From assembly GCA_902478055.1 (NCBI GenBank), contig CABSJL010000002.1:1-64000 (forward strand): 64,000 nucleotides of DNA, read 5' to 3'. Shown here in pieces: positions 44,386-53,365 of this stretch. Position 1 is the stretch's first letter, and every line of letters starts with the position of its first letter. The DNA is from an uncultured Veillonella sp. Its GTDB lineage: Bacteria > Bacillota > Negativicutes > Veillonellales > Veillonellaceae. The notes under the pieces were generated by a model. The model saw nothing but the letters and a program-made list of their open reading frames with translations, did no database searches and was not told the DNA's origin. A program made the position numbers and the translations under genes.

Positions 44386-45300
44386 CTAGTTACCAAGTGT
44401 TTTAATTTCATGAGGATTATAATCTTCTTCTACATTATTTTTCATCATATCTCGATGTTCTACAGAAACACGATACCCCTTTTCTAATAGATGGGAATAT
44501 AATGCTTCTGCCATGGCTACAGATCTATGCATACCGCCAGTACAACCTACAGCCACGATAAATTGAGATTTTCCTTCTTGCTCATAATTAGGCACAAGAA
44601 AATCTATGGTATCAAAGTATCGCTTTTTAAATTCCTCTGTAACCTCAAAGGAATGAATATATTCATTTACAGCTTTTACACGGCCTGTTTTATGACGGAA
44701 ATCTGGAATATAGAATGGATTTGGTAAGAATCGAACATCCCAAACCATATCAGCATCTAAAGGGATTCCATATTTAAAACCAAAGCTCACTACTGTAATA
44801 GACATGCCATGACCTTCGTCTACTTGAGTAAAGCGAGTTTTTAAATACTCTTTCAAGCTAGCTGTCTTCATATTAGTTGTATCAATAATAAAGTCTGCTT
44901 TATGACGTACAGAATTTAAAATTTGACGTTCTTCTTTTAATCCTGTAGTAATCATTCCATCTGGAGCTAACGGATGGCTACGACGACTTTCTTTATATCG
45001 TCTAATTAAAGTCTCATCAGTAGCATCCATAAAGACGATTTCATAATCCACCTTCATTTCTCTCAATGTTTCAAGAGAGGAGGAAAGAGCTTCAAAGAAT
45101 TCACCGCCCCGAATATCTACAACCAAAGCCACACGGTTTGTACGTTCCCCACCTTGTCGACAAATCTCACTTAACTTAGGAATAAGTACAGGCGGAATAT
45201 TATCAATACATAGATAACCCATGTCCTCTAATGCTTGAAGAACCTGCGTTTTACCGGCACCTGACATACCTGTAACAATTAATAAACGAAATGCTTCCAT
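44386..45300 (-). CDS. rapZ: RNase adapter RapZ / YvcJ nucleotide-binding protein
   Basis: A 304-residue protein with Walker A GMSGAGKT (11-18) and a C-terminal domain carrying IVAVGCTGGMHRSVAMAEAL. In E. coli RapZ directs RNase E to GlmZ sRNA in response to glucosamine-6-phosphate; in Firmicutes YvcJ has GTPase activity. The rapZ-yvcK-whiA order is standard. GGAG precedes the ATG. Confidence 0.94.
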   Translation of the reverse strand: MEAFRLLIVTGMSGAGKTQVLQALEDMGYLCIDNIPPVLIPKLSEICRQGGERTNRVALVVDIRGGEFFEALSSSLETLREMKVDYEIVFMDATDETLIRRYKESRRSHPLAPDGMITTGLKEERQILNSVRHKADFIIDTTNMKTASLKEYLKTRFTQVDEGHGMSITVVSFGFKYGIPLDADMVWDVRFLPNPFYIPDFRHKTGRVKAVNEYIHSFEVTEEFKKRYFDTIDFLVPNYEQEGKSQFIVAVGCTGGMHRSVAMAEALYSHLLEKGYRVSVEHRDMMKNNVEEDYNPHEIKTLGN

Positions 45301-45312
45301 AGTTTTACTCCA

Positions 45313-46125
45313 TTATAAAAGATTCTTTTCTATCCAGTGAGCTACACCATCTTCATTATGATGACCACATACCTCATGAGCCACAGCTTTTACATGATTC
45401 GTAGCATTTGAAACAGCTACTGAATACCCCGTTTCACTGAGCATAGAAATATCATTTTCAGCATTACCAAAAGAAATTATATGTTCTAAACCAATGTTAT
45501 TATCCATGGCTAATTGGGCTAATGCACGTCCTTTTGATACATTAGGGGCAGTGATTTCAAGAAAATCTCGTTGACTGCGTACCAATGTAACTTCATTACC
45601 AACTGAAGGCGTTAAGATATCAATAATTCGATCAATACCCTCTTCTGTATCGATAACAATAAGCTTGTTAGGTTCCGAGGAAAGCGTATAGATTCTATCG
45701 CCTAAAAACTCAGCTACAGCTCCAGTCTGCTGTTCATAACGATCAGATTGCCAATTTCTATGATGACATAATAAATGATCATCTACATACGATTGTATAT
45801 GCCAATCATAGTGTTGACCGAGTTCAAAAATGCGATGTACTACATCGATAGGAACCGTTTGTTCGAATAGCTTATATCCCGTTTCTAACTCCTGAATTAA
45901 TCCACCGGAAAATAAAATCATCGGTACATTACCAAGCTGTAATGCAGTACCAATTGGTTTTGCTGTCTGATACATGCGCCCCGTAGCAATAGTTATACTA
46001 ATCCCCTTCTGCTGTAAACGCTGCAATACATTTACCGTATACTCAGAAACCGTATTATCGCTACGTACCAAGGTTTCATCACAATCTATGGCGACCATTT
46101 TTATATGAGAAAAAGAAGGATTCAT
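45313..46125 (-). CDS. Cof-type HAD-superfamily phosphatase
   Basis: A 270-residue HAD IIB hydrolase. Motif I is AIDCDETLVRSDNTVS, where the usual DxD is Asp-Cys-Asp; motif II is TIATGR; motif III/IV is ISFGNAENDISML, with Asn in place of the common Asp of GDxxND. Cof-family enzymes dephosphorylate sugar phosphates, FMN or pyridoxal phosphate. It has AGGAGG as RBS and is the first gene before rapZ; a consensus -10 (TATAAT) lies at 46166-46161. Confidence 0.88.
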   Translation of the reverse strand: MNPSFSHIKMVAIDCDETLVRSDNTVSEYTVNVLQRLQQKGISITIATGRMYQTAKPIGTALQLGNVPMILFSGGLIQELETGYKLFEQTVPIDVVHRIFELGQHYDWHIQSYVDDHLLCHHRNWQSDRYEQQTGAVAEFLGDRIYTLSSEPNKLIVIDTEEGIDRIIDILTPSVGNEVTLVRSQRDFLEITAPNVSKGRALAQLAMDNNIGLEHIISFGNAENDISMLSETGYSVAVSNATNHVKAVAHEVCGHHNEDGVAHWIEKNLL

Positions 46126-46375
46126 TCTTACCTCCTTTACAAGAAAATCTAATACTCTTTATTATACCATTTATAGTGCTTATATAGATAGAATATGCAG
46201 TAATGCACTAACATAAAAATATTTGCACACCCCAATAACAGTATTTATAAATCATACAATTTATGACTTATAAATATAACAGCTAATAAATGTAATATCT
46301 AAAATTGTCTAACATTACCAAAATTGCATAATAAAGAGTATTCCATATCAATTTATTATAGGAATATATATTAAT

Positions 46376-46409
46376 CATAAAAAAAGAGACTCCCGAAGGA
46401 GTCTCTTTT
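46376..46409 (-). terminator. Terminator after the downstream ompM gene
   Basis: A 12-bp perfect stem (46409-46398 with 46393-46382) with a 4-nt loop (TTCG on the minus strand) followed by a T run. The remaining gene-free DNA (46167-46375) is AT-rich with nothing recognisable. Confidence 0.88.
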
Positions 46410-46427
46410 ATATGGTTAACTATCAAA

Positions 46428-47639
46428 TTAGAATTTGTAGTTAAGGTCTGCACGGTAGAAGTCGTTAAGATCGTTACCGGATTGAGTTTTCCAGTCGAAA
46501 CCGTAGTAAGCGGACAAGCCAACGTTGTTTTGCAATGCATAGTCAACAGTTGCCAACCAACCTTTGGAGTCAGCACCGTATTTTTGGTTCCAAGTGGAAT
46601 CAATGATAGGAGCGTTTTCTTTTTGGTTGAAGTATTGGCCTTTAACACCCCAAGTACCTTGTTTTGCGATGTTGTAGTTACCAAAGCCAAGACCTGCAGT
46701 CCAAGCTTGAGAATGATCAACATGAGAATCTCTCAACCATTCGCCACCAACCCAAACTTTGTCGAAGTTAGCATCAGCGTTGAAGCCATAGATATTTTTG
46801 TAACCATTAGAGTTATCTTGGTTTACACGATCGTAGAAGCCACCAACCATAGTGTGTTTACCTACTTTACCTTTTAAGCCAAGGTAAGTGTTAGTTACGT
46901 TTTGAGCTTTAGTCAAGCCAGCTGCTTCGCCGGATACCATATAACCGTAAGCTGCTTGAGCCATAATTTTGTCGTTACCAGCGTTCAATTGAGCACCGTC
47001 GAAAGTACCATCAAATGCTAAGCCGCCACCGATAGTTTGACCGAAACGACCAGCTTTCAAGGATACGCGTTCGCCGAATTTATGGTTTACATAAGCGCGG
47101 TCGATTGTAGCGTTTGCATTACCACCGTTTTGGGAGTTGCCCAATTCGAAGTTGCCAGAAGTTAAACGAACAACTGCGTCAGTGCGATCGTTTACTTTTG
47201 CGTTGAATTGTACACGTGCACGAGCGTCGAATTTGGATTTAGCATGTTCAGCATCTTGGTAACGAAGACGAGCATCACCAGTAACTTTTACGTTACCAAC
47301 GCGGTCTTCCAAGCGAGCTACACGAACGCCCAAGTTGTTCAATTCGTTGGAGAATTCATCAGCCAAACGGTTGATCATAGCTTGTTGTTCAGCGTTAGCG
47401 CGGTCTTGGTTAGCCATAGCTTTAGCTACCATTTGAGCCATTTCGTAACGAGTGATATCGTTTTGGCCTTTGAAAGTGCCATCTGGATAACCGTTAACGA
47501 TACCAGCAGCTGCTAATTGAGAAACTGCTTGGTATGCCCAAGAATCAGGAGTTACATCGGAGAATGGGTTAGCTGCGAATGCAGTAGTTACACCCAAAAC
47601 TGCTGTTGCTGCAAAGATTGCTGCGAATTGTTTTTTCAT
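46428..47639 (-). CDS. ompM: OmpM-type SLH-domain outer-membrane porin (paralogue A)
   Basis: A 403-residue outer-membrane protein. A signal peptide ends TTAFAA (about residue 22). An SLH domain follows (NPFSDVTPDSWAYQAV, then GIVNGYPDGTFKGQ and ITRYEMAQMVAKAM), which in Negativicutes binds diamine-decorated peptidoglycan. A short coiled coil (about 75-105) leads to a beta-barrel of alternating polar and aromatic strands ending in the outer-membrane signature DFYRADLNYKF with terminal Phe. OmpM proteins are the main porins and outer-membrane tethers in this class. The SLH region is nearly identical to the paralogue upstream; the barrels differ. Confidence 0.9.
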   Translation of the reverse strand: MKKQFAAIFAATAVLGVTTAFAANPFSDVTPDSWAYQAVSQLAAAGIVNGYPDGTFKGQNDITRYEMAQMVAKAMANQDRANAEQQAMINRLADEFSNELNNLGVRVARLEDRVGNVKVTGDARLRYQDAEHAKSKFDARARVQFNAKVNDRTDAVVRLTSGNFELGNSQNGGNANATIDRAYVNHKFGERVSLKAGRFGQTIGGGLAFDGTFDGAQLNAGNDKIMAQAAYGYMVSGEAAGLTKAQNVTNTYLGLKGKVGKHTMVGGFYDRVNQDNSNGYKNIYGFNADANFDKVWVGGEWLRDSHVDHSQAWTAGLGFGNYNIAKQGTWGVKGQYFNQKENAPIIDSTWNQKYGADSKGWLATVDYALQNNVGLSAYYGFDWKTQSGNDLNDFYRADLNYKF

Positions 47640-47734
47640 AGTTGAATTCCTTCTTTCTGAAAAAAATAGAAAATAAAATGTTACAAGTCATAACATTCAC
47701 ATTCTACTCAGTTCTTCAGATTAAGAATCTTTGG

Positions 47735-47753
47735 GAGTGTCCACGTTTCCTCG
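47735..47753 (-). promoter_or_regulatory. 19-nt leader element shared with the other ompM
   Basis: The minus strand reads CGAGGAAACGTGGACACTC, identical to 49617-49599 in the other ompM leader. It lies about 50 nt into the predicted 5' UTR and just after a possible hairpin (CTACAAGAAGT... ACTTCGATGTAG). The surrounding leader sequence is not conserved between the two genes, apart from the RBS segment GAAGGAATTCA, so the element is probably selected. Confidence 0.6.
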
Positions 47754-47808
47754 CCACATTCTACATCGAAGTTCTTCGTTTCATGTGTTTGTTACTTCTT
47801 GTAGGGTG

Positions 47809-47837
47809 ATATTAGCATAACCAAATTTTCGTGTAAA
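47809..47837 (-). promoter_or_regulatory. Promoter of ompM paralogue A
   Basis: On the minus strand TTTACA (47837-47832) and TAATAT (47814-47809) are 17 bp apart, with TGC making an extended -10. The predicted leader is about 160 nt. Confidence 0.75.
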
Positions 47838-48005
47838 CCCTTTTTTCTCAATTTTATTCTCATTATAAAAATTTTATAATTTAAAATGCCCTAAAATTCA
47901 CTTATTATCTACGTTTATGAGATATATTTTTTTTTGCTAAAAATATCAAATTTATCTTTTTTTGTATTAAATGAGATTTATTATCATATATATTATTAAG
48001 TTATA

Positions 48006-48032
48006 CTAATTAATAATATATATATTAATTAG
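48006..48032. repeat. AT-rich palindrome in the inter-ompM region
   Basis: CTAATTAATA and TATTAATTAG form a 10-bp dyad with a 7-nt centre. It is followed by a small TAGCC/GGCTA hairpin. The 47840-48204 stretch is otherwise very AT-rich with no gene seen. Confidence 0.4.
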
Positions 48033-48204
48033 CCGAAGGCTATTTTATGCATAAATAGTTCATAAACACCTCATACAATATATTGTGGAATATATCAATA
48101 TACATACTAATCAAATAAATTTTTATCTTTTACTATATATAGATTTATTTTACTATATATATACTATTATATACAAAAGAAAATATCATCTCTTTATATA
48201 CAAC

Positions 48205-48234
48205 AAAAAAAGACTTCCGAAGAAGTCTTTTTTT
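48205..48234 (-). terminator. Terminator after the upstream ompM gene
   Basis: A 13-bp stem (48234-48222 with 48217-48205) with a 4-nt loop and T runs on both strands lies 14 bp after the stop codon. The two ompM genes are therefore transcribed separately. Confidence 0.85.
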
Positions 48235-48247
48235 GTTTGTGAGGGAA

Positions 48248-49510
48248 TTAGAATTTGTAGTTTAATTCTGCACGGTAGAAATCGGAAAGATCATTACCTT
48301 TTTGGTCTTTAGAGTTGAAACCATAACCTGCAGATAAGCCTACGTTATCTTGTACTGCGTAGTTTACGCTAGCCATATAACCTTTGTAACCATTAGATGT
48401 ATTTGTTAAGTCATATGCTTGATCCCAAGTGGAGCTTACGATTGGAGCGTTAGCTTTTTGGTTGAAGTATTGACCTTTTACATCCCATGTACCTTTTTTA
48501 GCGATGTCGTAATTACCATAACCAACACCTGCTGTCCAAGCTTGGGAATCATTAACGTTGGAAGCTTTCAACCATTCACCACCAACCCAAACTTTGTCTT
48601 TACGGAAGTCTGCATTGAAGCCGTATACGTCTTGGCTATCAGAGTTAACTGTGGAACCGTTATGATTCAAGTTGCCACTAGATAATTTAGAGTAGAAGCC
48701 ACCAACTGTGGATTCTTGACCAACTTTACCTTTAACACCTACATATGCAACGGAAGGATTATCGGATTTGGAGTTGCCATCAGCAGCGCCATCCATCATA
48801 TAACCATAAGCACCTTGTACTTGAACTTTGTCATTACCTACGTTCAATTGAGCACCATCAAATGTATCATCGTACATTAAACCGCCACCAATTGTTTGTT
48901 GGAAACGACCACCTTTTGCGGTTACATGATTACCAAATTTGTGATCTACATAAGCACGATCGATTGTTGCATCAGCACCTTTTGTAGAATCACCGAATTC
49001 GTAATTACCTTTTACACGAACAACAGCTTCTGTTTTATCATTAACTTTACCGTTGAATTGAACACGTGCACGGCCATCTGTTAAGGATTTACTGTTATTT
49101 TTGTAAACGCCTTTATCTTCAGAACCTTGGTAACGGATACGAGCATCACCAGTTACTTTTACATTACCTACGCGGTCTTCCAAACGAGATACGCGAACGC
49201 CTAAGCTGTTCAACTCATTGGAGAACTCGTCAGCCAAGCGATTAATCATTGCTTGTTGTTCTGCATTAGCACGATCTTGGTTAGCCATTGCTTTAGCTAC
49301 CATTTGAGCCATTTCATAACGAGTGATATTGTTTTGGCCTTTGAAAGTGCCATCTGGGTAACCATTAACGATACCAGATTGTGCTAATTGGGATACAGCT
49401 TGGTATGCCCAGCTATCTGGAGTTACATCGGAGAATGGGTTTGCAGCGAATGCTGTTGTTACACCTAATACTGCTGTTGCTGCAAAAATTGTTGCGAATT
49501 GTTTTTTCAT
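48248..49510 (-). CDS. ompM: OmpM-type SLH-domain outer-membrane porin (paralogue B)
   Basis: A 420-residue paralogue of the next gene, with the same signal peptide, SLH domain and coiled coil (residues 1 to about 118 differ at only a few positions) and a diverged barrel. The barrel has longer polar insertions, such as GSEDKGVYKNNSKS and LNHNGSTVNSDSQ, which are likely surface loops. It ends DFYRAELNYKF with terminal Phe. Promoter and leader mirror those of paralogue A. Differing loops point to different pore or surface properties, or to immune or phage selection (inference). Confidence 0.9.
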   Translation of the reverse strand: MKKQFATIFAATAVLGVTTAFAANPFSDVTPDSWAYQAVSQLAQSGIVNGYPDGTFKGQNNITRYEMAQMVAKAMANQDRANAEQQAMINRLADEFSNELNSLGVRVSRLEDRVGNVKVTGDARIRYQGSEDKGVYKNNSKSLTDGRARVQFNGKVNDKTEAVVRVKGNYEFGDSTKGADATIDRAYVDHKFGNHVTAKGGRFQQTIGGGLMYDDTFDGAQLNVGNDKVQVQGAYGYMMDGAADGNSKSDNPSVAYVGVKGKVGQESTVGGFYSKLSSGNLNHNGSTVNSDSQDVYGFNADFRKDKVWVGGEWLKASNVNDSQAWTAGVGYGNYDIAKKGTWDVKGQYFNQKANAPIVSSTWDQAYDLTNTSNGYKGYMASVNYAVQDNVGLSAGYGFNSKDQKGNDLSDFYRAELNYKF

Positions 49511-49598
49511 AATGAATTCCTTCTTTCTTATAAATAAGAATTTATATTATCAGAAGACATTCACTGTATAAGTGGTATAACTATGAAAGAAATATTAG

Positions 49599-49617
49599 GA
49601 GTGTCCACGTTTCCTCG
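49599..49617 (-). promoter_or_regulatory. 19-nt leader element (second copy)
   Basis: It is identical to the element at 47735-47753. Here it also follows a potential hairpin (GACTGTA... TATAGTC) and lies about 50 nt from the predicted transcription start and about 90 nt before the ATG. Confidence 0.6.
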
Positions 49618-49673
49618 ACTATATTTTCTATTACAGTCTCACCTCTTTATTAGTGGTGCCTTGCTGTGATTAG

Positions 49674-49702
49674 AATATATCACCGTCCAATTTTTTTGTA
49701 AA
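49674..49702 (-). promoter_or_regulatory. Promoter of ompM paralogue B
   Basis: On the minus strand TTTACA (49702-49697) and TATATT (49679-49674) are 17 bp apart, with TGA giving an extended -10. The layout is the same as for paralogue A. DNA from 49703 to 49930 is AT-rich with nothing recognised. Confidence 0.75.
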
Positions 49703-49930
49703 GCATTTTGTACAACTAAATTTTATGAAATTTCTTTCATGAATAAAAATGAGCTTATAAACATAGATTTTATCTGTATTTTTCAAAATTAAATTTTACA
49801 CAATTTCATTTTATTTCTTAAAATTATGATAAAATCAGACACAAAATTCATAATTTTTAATTATTATATATAATATAAAATGCAAATATTAATATATTTT
49901 ACTAATATATTTCTTTCAATACCTAATATT

Positions 49931-49971
49931 AAATAGAAAGAGCCTCCCCATAGTAACACCATAGGGAGGCT
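49931..49971 (-). terminator. Terminator after lepB
   Basis: AGCCTCCC (49941-49948) pairs with GGGAGGCT (49964-49971), followed on the minus strand by CTTTCTATTT. It lies 11 bp after the lepB stop. Confidence 0.75.
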
Positions 49972-49981
49972 TTTATAAGCA

Positions 49982-50554
49982 TTAAATTGCATATGATACA
50001 AAACCTAATACATGATCAACTGGAACAGGACCGATAAAACGACTATCGCTAGAGTGATTTCGATTGTCCCCCATCACAAATACATGACCTTCTGGAACAG
50101 TAACCGGTGTAGAACGTGTATAATTCATTATTGTATCTTTAGTATATGGTTCTTGTAATTGTTCACCATTACGCCATACATGACCATCTTTAAATTCTAA
50201 TACATCACCTGGACGACCAATAACGCGCTTAACCCATACATCATTTGTTTGAGCAGCTTTGTTAAAGACAGATGCATAGTTCATCAATGGTTCTTCTACA
50301 TCATCTACCCAACTACGTGCACGATTAACACGACTATCAATGATTACAATTTGTCCATAATTTGGCATTTCATTCATAATATGATGCCACTTCGTTACAA
50401 TTAAGTATTGACCATTATGTAGTGTATCCTCCATTGATTCACCAGATACACGTGTTGGTTGAATCAAGAAGATATGGATTACCATAGCAATAACCAATGC
50501 TAATACAATGGCATAAATCCAATCTAATATTTCTTTTACTATTTTATTACTCAT
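49982..50554 (-). CDS. lepB: Signal peptidase I
   Basis: A 190-residue membrane-anchored peptidase that removes signal peptides from Sec and Tat substrates. One N-terminal helix (about 12-31) precedes the catalytic region: Ser40 in VSGESMEDTL and Lys109 in WVKRVIGRPGD form the dyad; VFVMGDNRNHSSDSR is box E. This short form with a single anchor is typical of Firmicutes. Confidence 0.96.
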   Translation of the reverse strand: MSNKIVKEILDWIYAIVLALVIAMVIHIFLIQPTRVSGESMEDTLHNGQYLIVTKWHHIMNEMPNYGQIVIIDSRVNRARSWVDDVEEPLMNYASVFNKAAQTNDVWVKRVIGRPGDVLEFKDGHVWRNGEQLQEPYTKDTIMNYTRSTPVTVPEGHVFVMGDNRNHSSDSRFIGPVPVDHVLGFVSYAI

Positions 50555-50563
50555 ATTAACCCC

Positions 50564-51433
50564 TTAATGACCGTTTTTTGTAAATCTACCACCGAATACA
50601 TCATGTACATCCTGAATCGTAATAAATGCCGATGGATCTACTTCATAGACAGTATTTTTTAACCTCATAATCTCAAGTCTTGTCACCACAGAATACAAAA
50701 CATGTTTAGGCTGCTTTAAATAGCCCCCTTCACCATACATGATGGTAACACCACGATTGAGGTTCGCATTTAATGCATCTGCAATATTCTTAGAATTCTC
50801 TGCATCTGTAATAATCATGACCCCTTTAGATTCATCAAGGCCTGTAATTGTAATATCAATCATCTTATAGGCAATGAAGTATGCAATCAAGGAGTACATA
50901 GCACTATTCCAACTATATACAAAACCCGCTGCGCCGAGAATAATAAGATTCATGGCCATTACGATTTCACCTACAGAGAAGGTTGAACGTTTATCAAATA
51001 TGATGGCTACGATTTCAGAGCCGTCCAAAGAACCACCGTTACGTATAATGAGGCCTACCCCAATACCTAAGATGATACCACCAAAGATAGATCCTAAAAA
51101 TGGATCCGATGTAATCGGTGTGAAATCATGAGCAAAGGTTGAAAAAATAGCCATCCATACGATAGAGAACAGTGTAGAGAATGTAAAGTTTTTACCGTTA
51201 GCTCTATAGCCAATATACAAGAAAGGCAAGTTAAAGAGCACAACGAAAATACTGAAAGAAATTCCTGAAAGCTCTGCAGCCATCAAGGAAATACCAACTA
51301 CACCACCATCGATGATGCTATTCGGTACTAAAAATAAATCTAAGCCTATGGTGTAAATTAAGGCCCCTAAAATCATCATTAAGCAACGCATAATAAAGTT
51401 TGACCAGTTATGCGTTGAAGTTTCATTTGTCAT
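50564..51433 (-). CDS. YitT family membrane protein
   Basis: A 289-residue protein with five to six N-terminal helices (LIYTIGLDLFLVPNSIIDGG is typical, with GGSLDGSEIVA later) and a C-terminal cytoplasmic DUF2179 domain (about 215-285: GVTIMYGEGGYLKQPKHVLY and FITIQDVHDVFGGRF). ATG at 51433 has AGGAG seven nt upstream; the longer frame adds twelve residues without support. The transported substrate, if any, is unknown. It overlaps the previous gene by 11 nt. Confidence 0.85.
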   Translation of the reverse strand: MTNETSTHNWSNFIMRCLMMILGALIYTIGLDLFLVPNSIIDGGVVGISLMAAELSGISFSIFVVLFNLPFLYIGYRANGKNFTFSTLFSIVWMAIFSTFAHDFTPITSDPFLGSIFGGIILGIGVGLIIRNGGSLDGSEIVAIIFDKRSTFSVGEIVMAMNLIILGAAGFVYSWNSAMYSLIAYFIAYKMIDITITGLDESKGVMIITDAENSKNIADALNANLNRGVTIMYGEGGYLKQPKHVLYSVVTRLEIMRLKNTVYEVDPSAFITIQDVHDVFGGRFTKNGH

Positions 51434-51950
51434 GCACTTCTCCTTTACCGTACAACTGCTCCATAGCATGTAATCGCTTTTCTTCTAACTCACTAGCGTC
51501 TATGATGTCCCCTTGTATATCGTTAGCAGCTTGACGTAACTGTTTTGTATACCGTAAGCCAATAACAAAGGCTGTTAAATCATCTACTGGCTCCGGTGGA
51601 AATTGCATAGATGTAGGGATAATCTTACGCCATCCTGTAGGAGGATTATATTTCCAATATAATTTACGAGCCTCCTCTGTGCTATGGGATTCATCAATTA
51701 AGCTAGTAGTGATTCTGTGATTTCGTCCAATTTGTTGAAGAGATGGATATAAATATTTATGATTTGTACCATTTCCACATACGATATGAACAATACCATA
51801 ATATTCAGTTAATGTACGTTCAATTTCATCATTGAACTGTTTTGTCATAATAATTTTACGACACACCATAGTACCAGAAGGTGTTACAATTGCTACACCA
51901 GTTTTCTCATTGCCTGGATCTACGGCTAAAATGTATGTAGTATCAGTCAT
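51423..51950 (-). CDS. RNase H-fold (YqgF/RuvC-like) protein
   Basis: A 175-residue protein beginning YILAVDPGNEKTGVAIV, the first strand and acidic residue of the RuvC/YqgF fold. VCGNGTNHKYL and LIDESHSTEEARKLYW match the second and third active-site regions, and PEPVDDLTAFVIGLRY supplies C-terminal aspartates. It is not the canonical RuvX, which is shorter and has different motifs. Function is unknown; a nuclease or rRNA-processing role is inferred from the fold. Confidence 0.7.
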   Translation of the reverse strand: MTDTTYILAVDPGNEKTGVAIVTPSGTMVCRKIIMTKQFNDEIERTLTEYYGIVHIVCGNGTNHKYLYPSLQQIGRNHRITTSLIDESHSTEEARKLYWKYNPPTGWRKIIPTSMQFPPEPVDDLTAFVIGLRYTKQLRQAANDIQGDIIDASELEEKRLHAMEQLYGKGEVHDK

Positions 51951-51989
51951 ATAACTATCCTCGCTTTAAATACAGCAGTTATATTTTAA

Positions 51990-52035
51990 CACAAAATAAA
52001 GGTCTTATGTAAAAAATTACATAAGACCTTTATTT
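51990..52035 (-). terminator. Terminator after the DUF3084 gene
   Basis: A 19-bp perfect stem (52035-52017 with 52012-51994) with a 4-nt loop. It ends the long LPS operon. A T run is weak, but the stem is the longest in the window. Confidence 0.8.
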
Positions 52036-52063
52036 AAAGTATATAAAACCAAAGTACTATTTT

Positions 52064-53278
52064 TTAATAAGCTGGCATTTTTGCCTTATCATTAAAGACA
52101 GGCATTTGAGTAATACGCAACTTAAGATGTACAGGACCAGATGAATATGTATCACCATCAACATATGCTTCTACATGAACCTTGCCATGTATAGTAGCAA
52201 CACGTCTAATAGCAGTAAATAAATCATCCCCTGGTATAGTTCCAATATCACCAGATAAGGAGTCTGGAATTATGCCTTTCGCTCTCGCCTTTTCATTTAC
52301 TTGCTTCAAGAATTGAAGCATAGCTGATTGAGCATTAGGCCCACCATCCATTACGGCAGAATGGATTACTTCTCCATTTTTATAAATAAATTGTTGTGGA
52401 TATACTTGGATAATAGCCACTGCAGGTTCGCCAGCAATGATATTGCCAGCCGCTACAACTTGAACGACCATAGGTGTCTTTGCACTATTAAGCTTTTGTG
52501 TAGCCACCTCAATATTTTGACGCTCTACATATACAACAGCTTGCCCTTGATCTTCGATACCAAGGCGGCGTAGCACCAATTTATTGGTATCATCAATAAT
52601 ATTTTTGATGGCTGCTTGGCTATCTTCTTCACTTAACCCAGGTCGAACAACAGCTTGTGCCAACAATTGATCAACTTGGAAAAGAATAGTTCCTTCACGC
52701 AAATGAATAATGCCATTTTGCAATTGTTCTTGCGTTGCTTGTAAATCCTTAATATGAGCTTCCATCTTAGCTCTTGTAGCTTCTAAGTCAGCTAACTTTT
52801 TAGATACTTCATCATATGAGGCTTGAAGTGTTGCTAACTCGGCTGCAGTCGCATCTTTAGCAGCTTGTGCACTAGCTAATTCCGCTTTGGTAGCTTCAAC
52901 TTCACTGCGAATTTGTTCAATTTCAGCCATGCGTTCTGCTAATTCTTGCTTATTTTGCTCAAGCAATGCTTGACCTCGAATGAGCTCTTGTGTCTTAGCA
53001 GCCACCTCATCATTGAGTTGCTTCATATCTGCTCGCAACTGGTCCATTCCAAAGAGTGCTGTTCTTACACTTTGAGAAGTAATGGTTAATACCCCTACTG
53101 TAGCAGCAGCAACTAATAAACCTGTTACGATAGTAACAATAATCGATGTATGCTTAGGCCTTAATCCAAAGAGGGACATGCGACGCTTACCAACTTTGGT
53201 GCCTAACTTATCCCCCATGTAGGCAATAAGTCCACCCATAAGGGCGATAATAACTAATATTTTAACACCTACTAACAT
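52064..53278 (-). CDS. DUF3084 membrane/coiled-coil protein
   Basis: A 404-residue protein. Two N-terminal helices (about 5-21 and 45-66) flank a GDKLGTKVGKRRMSLFGLRPKHT loop (split here between basic patches) typical of DUF3084. A coiled coil follows (about 78-190, heptads rich in Gln, Glu, Leu and Ala), then a C-terminal alpha/beta domain. It is the last gene of the LPS-export operon, which suggests an envelope role; none is established. Confidence 0.8.
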   Translation of the reverse strand: MLVGVKILVIIALMGGLIAYMGDKLGTKVGKRRMSLFGLRPKHTSIIVTIVTGLLVAAATVGVLTITSQSVRTALFGMDQLRADMKQLNDEVAAKTQELIRGQALLEQNKQELAERMAEIEQIRSEVEATKAELASAQAAKDATAAELATLQASYDEVSKKLADLEATRAKMEAHIKDLQATQEQLQNGIIHLREGTILFQVDQLLAQAVVRPGLSEEDSQAAIKNIIDDTNKLVLRRLGIEDQGQAVVYVERQNIEVATQKLNSAKTPMVVQVVAAGNIIAGEPAVAIIQVYPQQFIYKNGEVIHSAVMDGGPNAQSAMLQFLKQVNEKARAKGIIPDSLSGDIGTIPGDDLFTAIRRVATIHGKVHVEAYVDGDTYSSGPVHLKLRITQMPVFNDKAKMPAY

Positions 53279-53365
53279 CGAGTCCCTCCTTTCCTAAGAT
53301 TACACAATTATTTTGTTCAAAAATACGATATTTCGTAAGTCAAATTTATTTCTTTATACGCTAAG

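Noticed and set aside
47840..48204. tRNA or small RNA gene in the long inter-ompM gap
   Set aside because: No cloverleaf or clear promoter-terminator unit was seen; the region is AT-rich with one simple palindrome.
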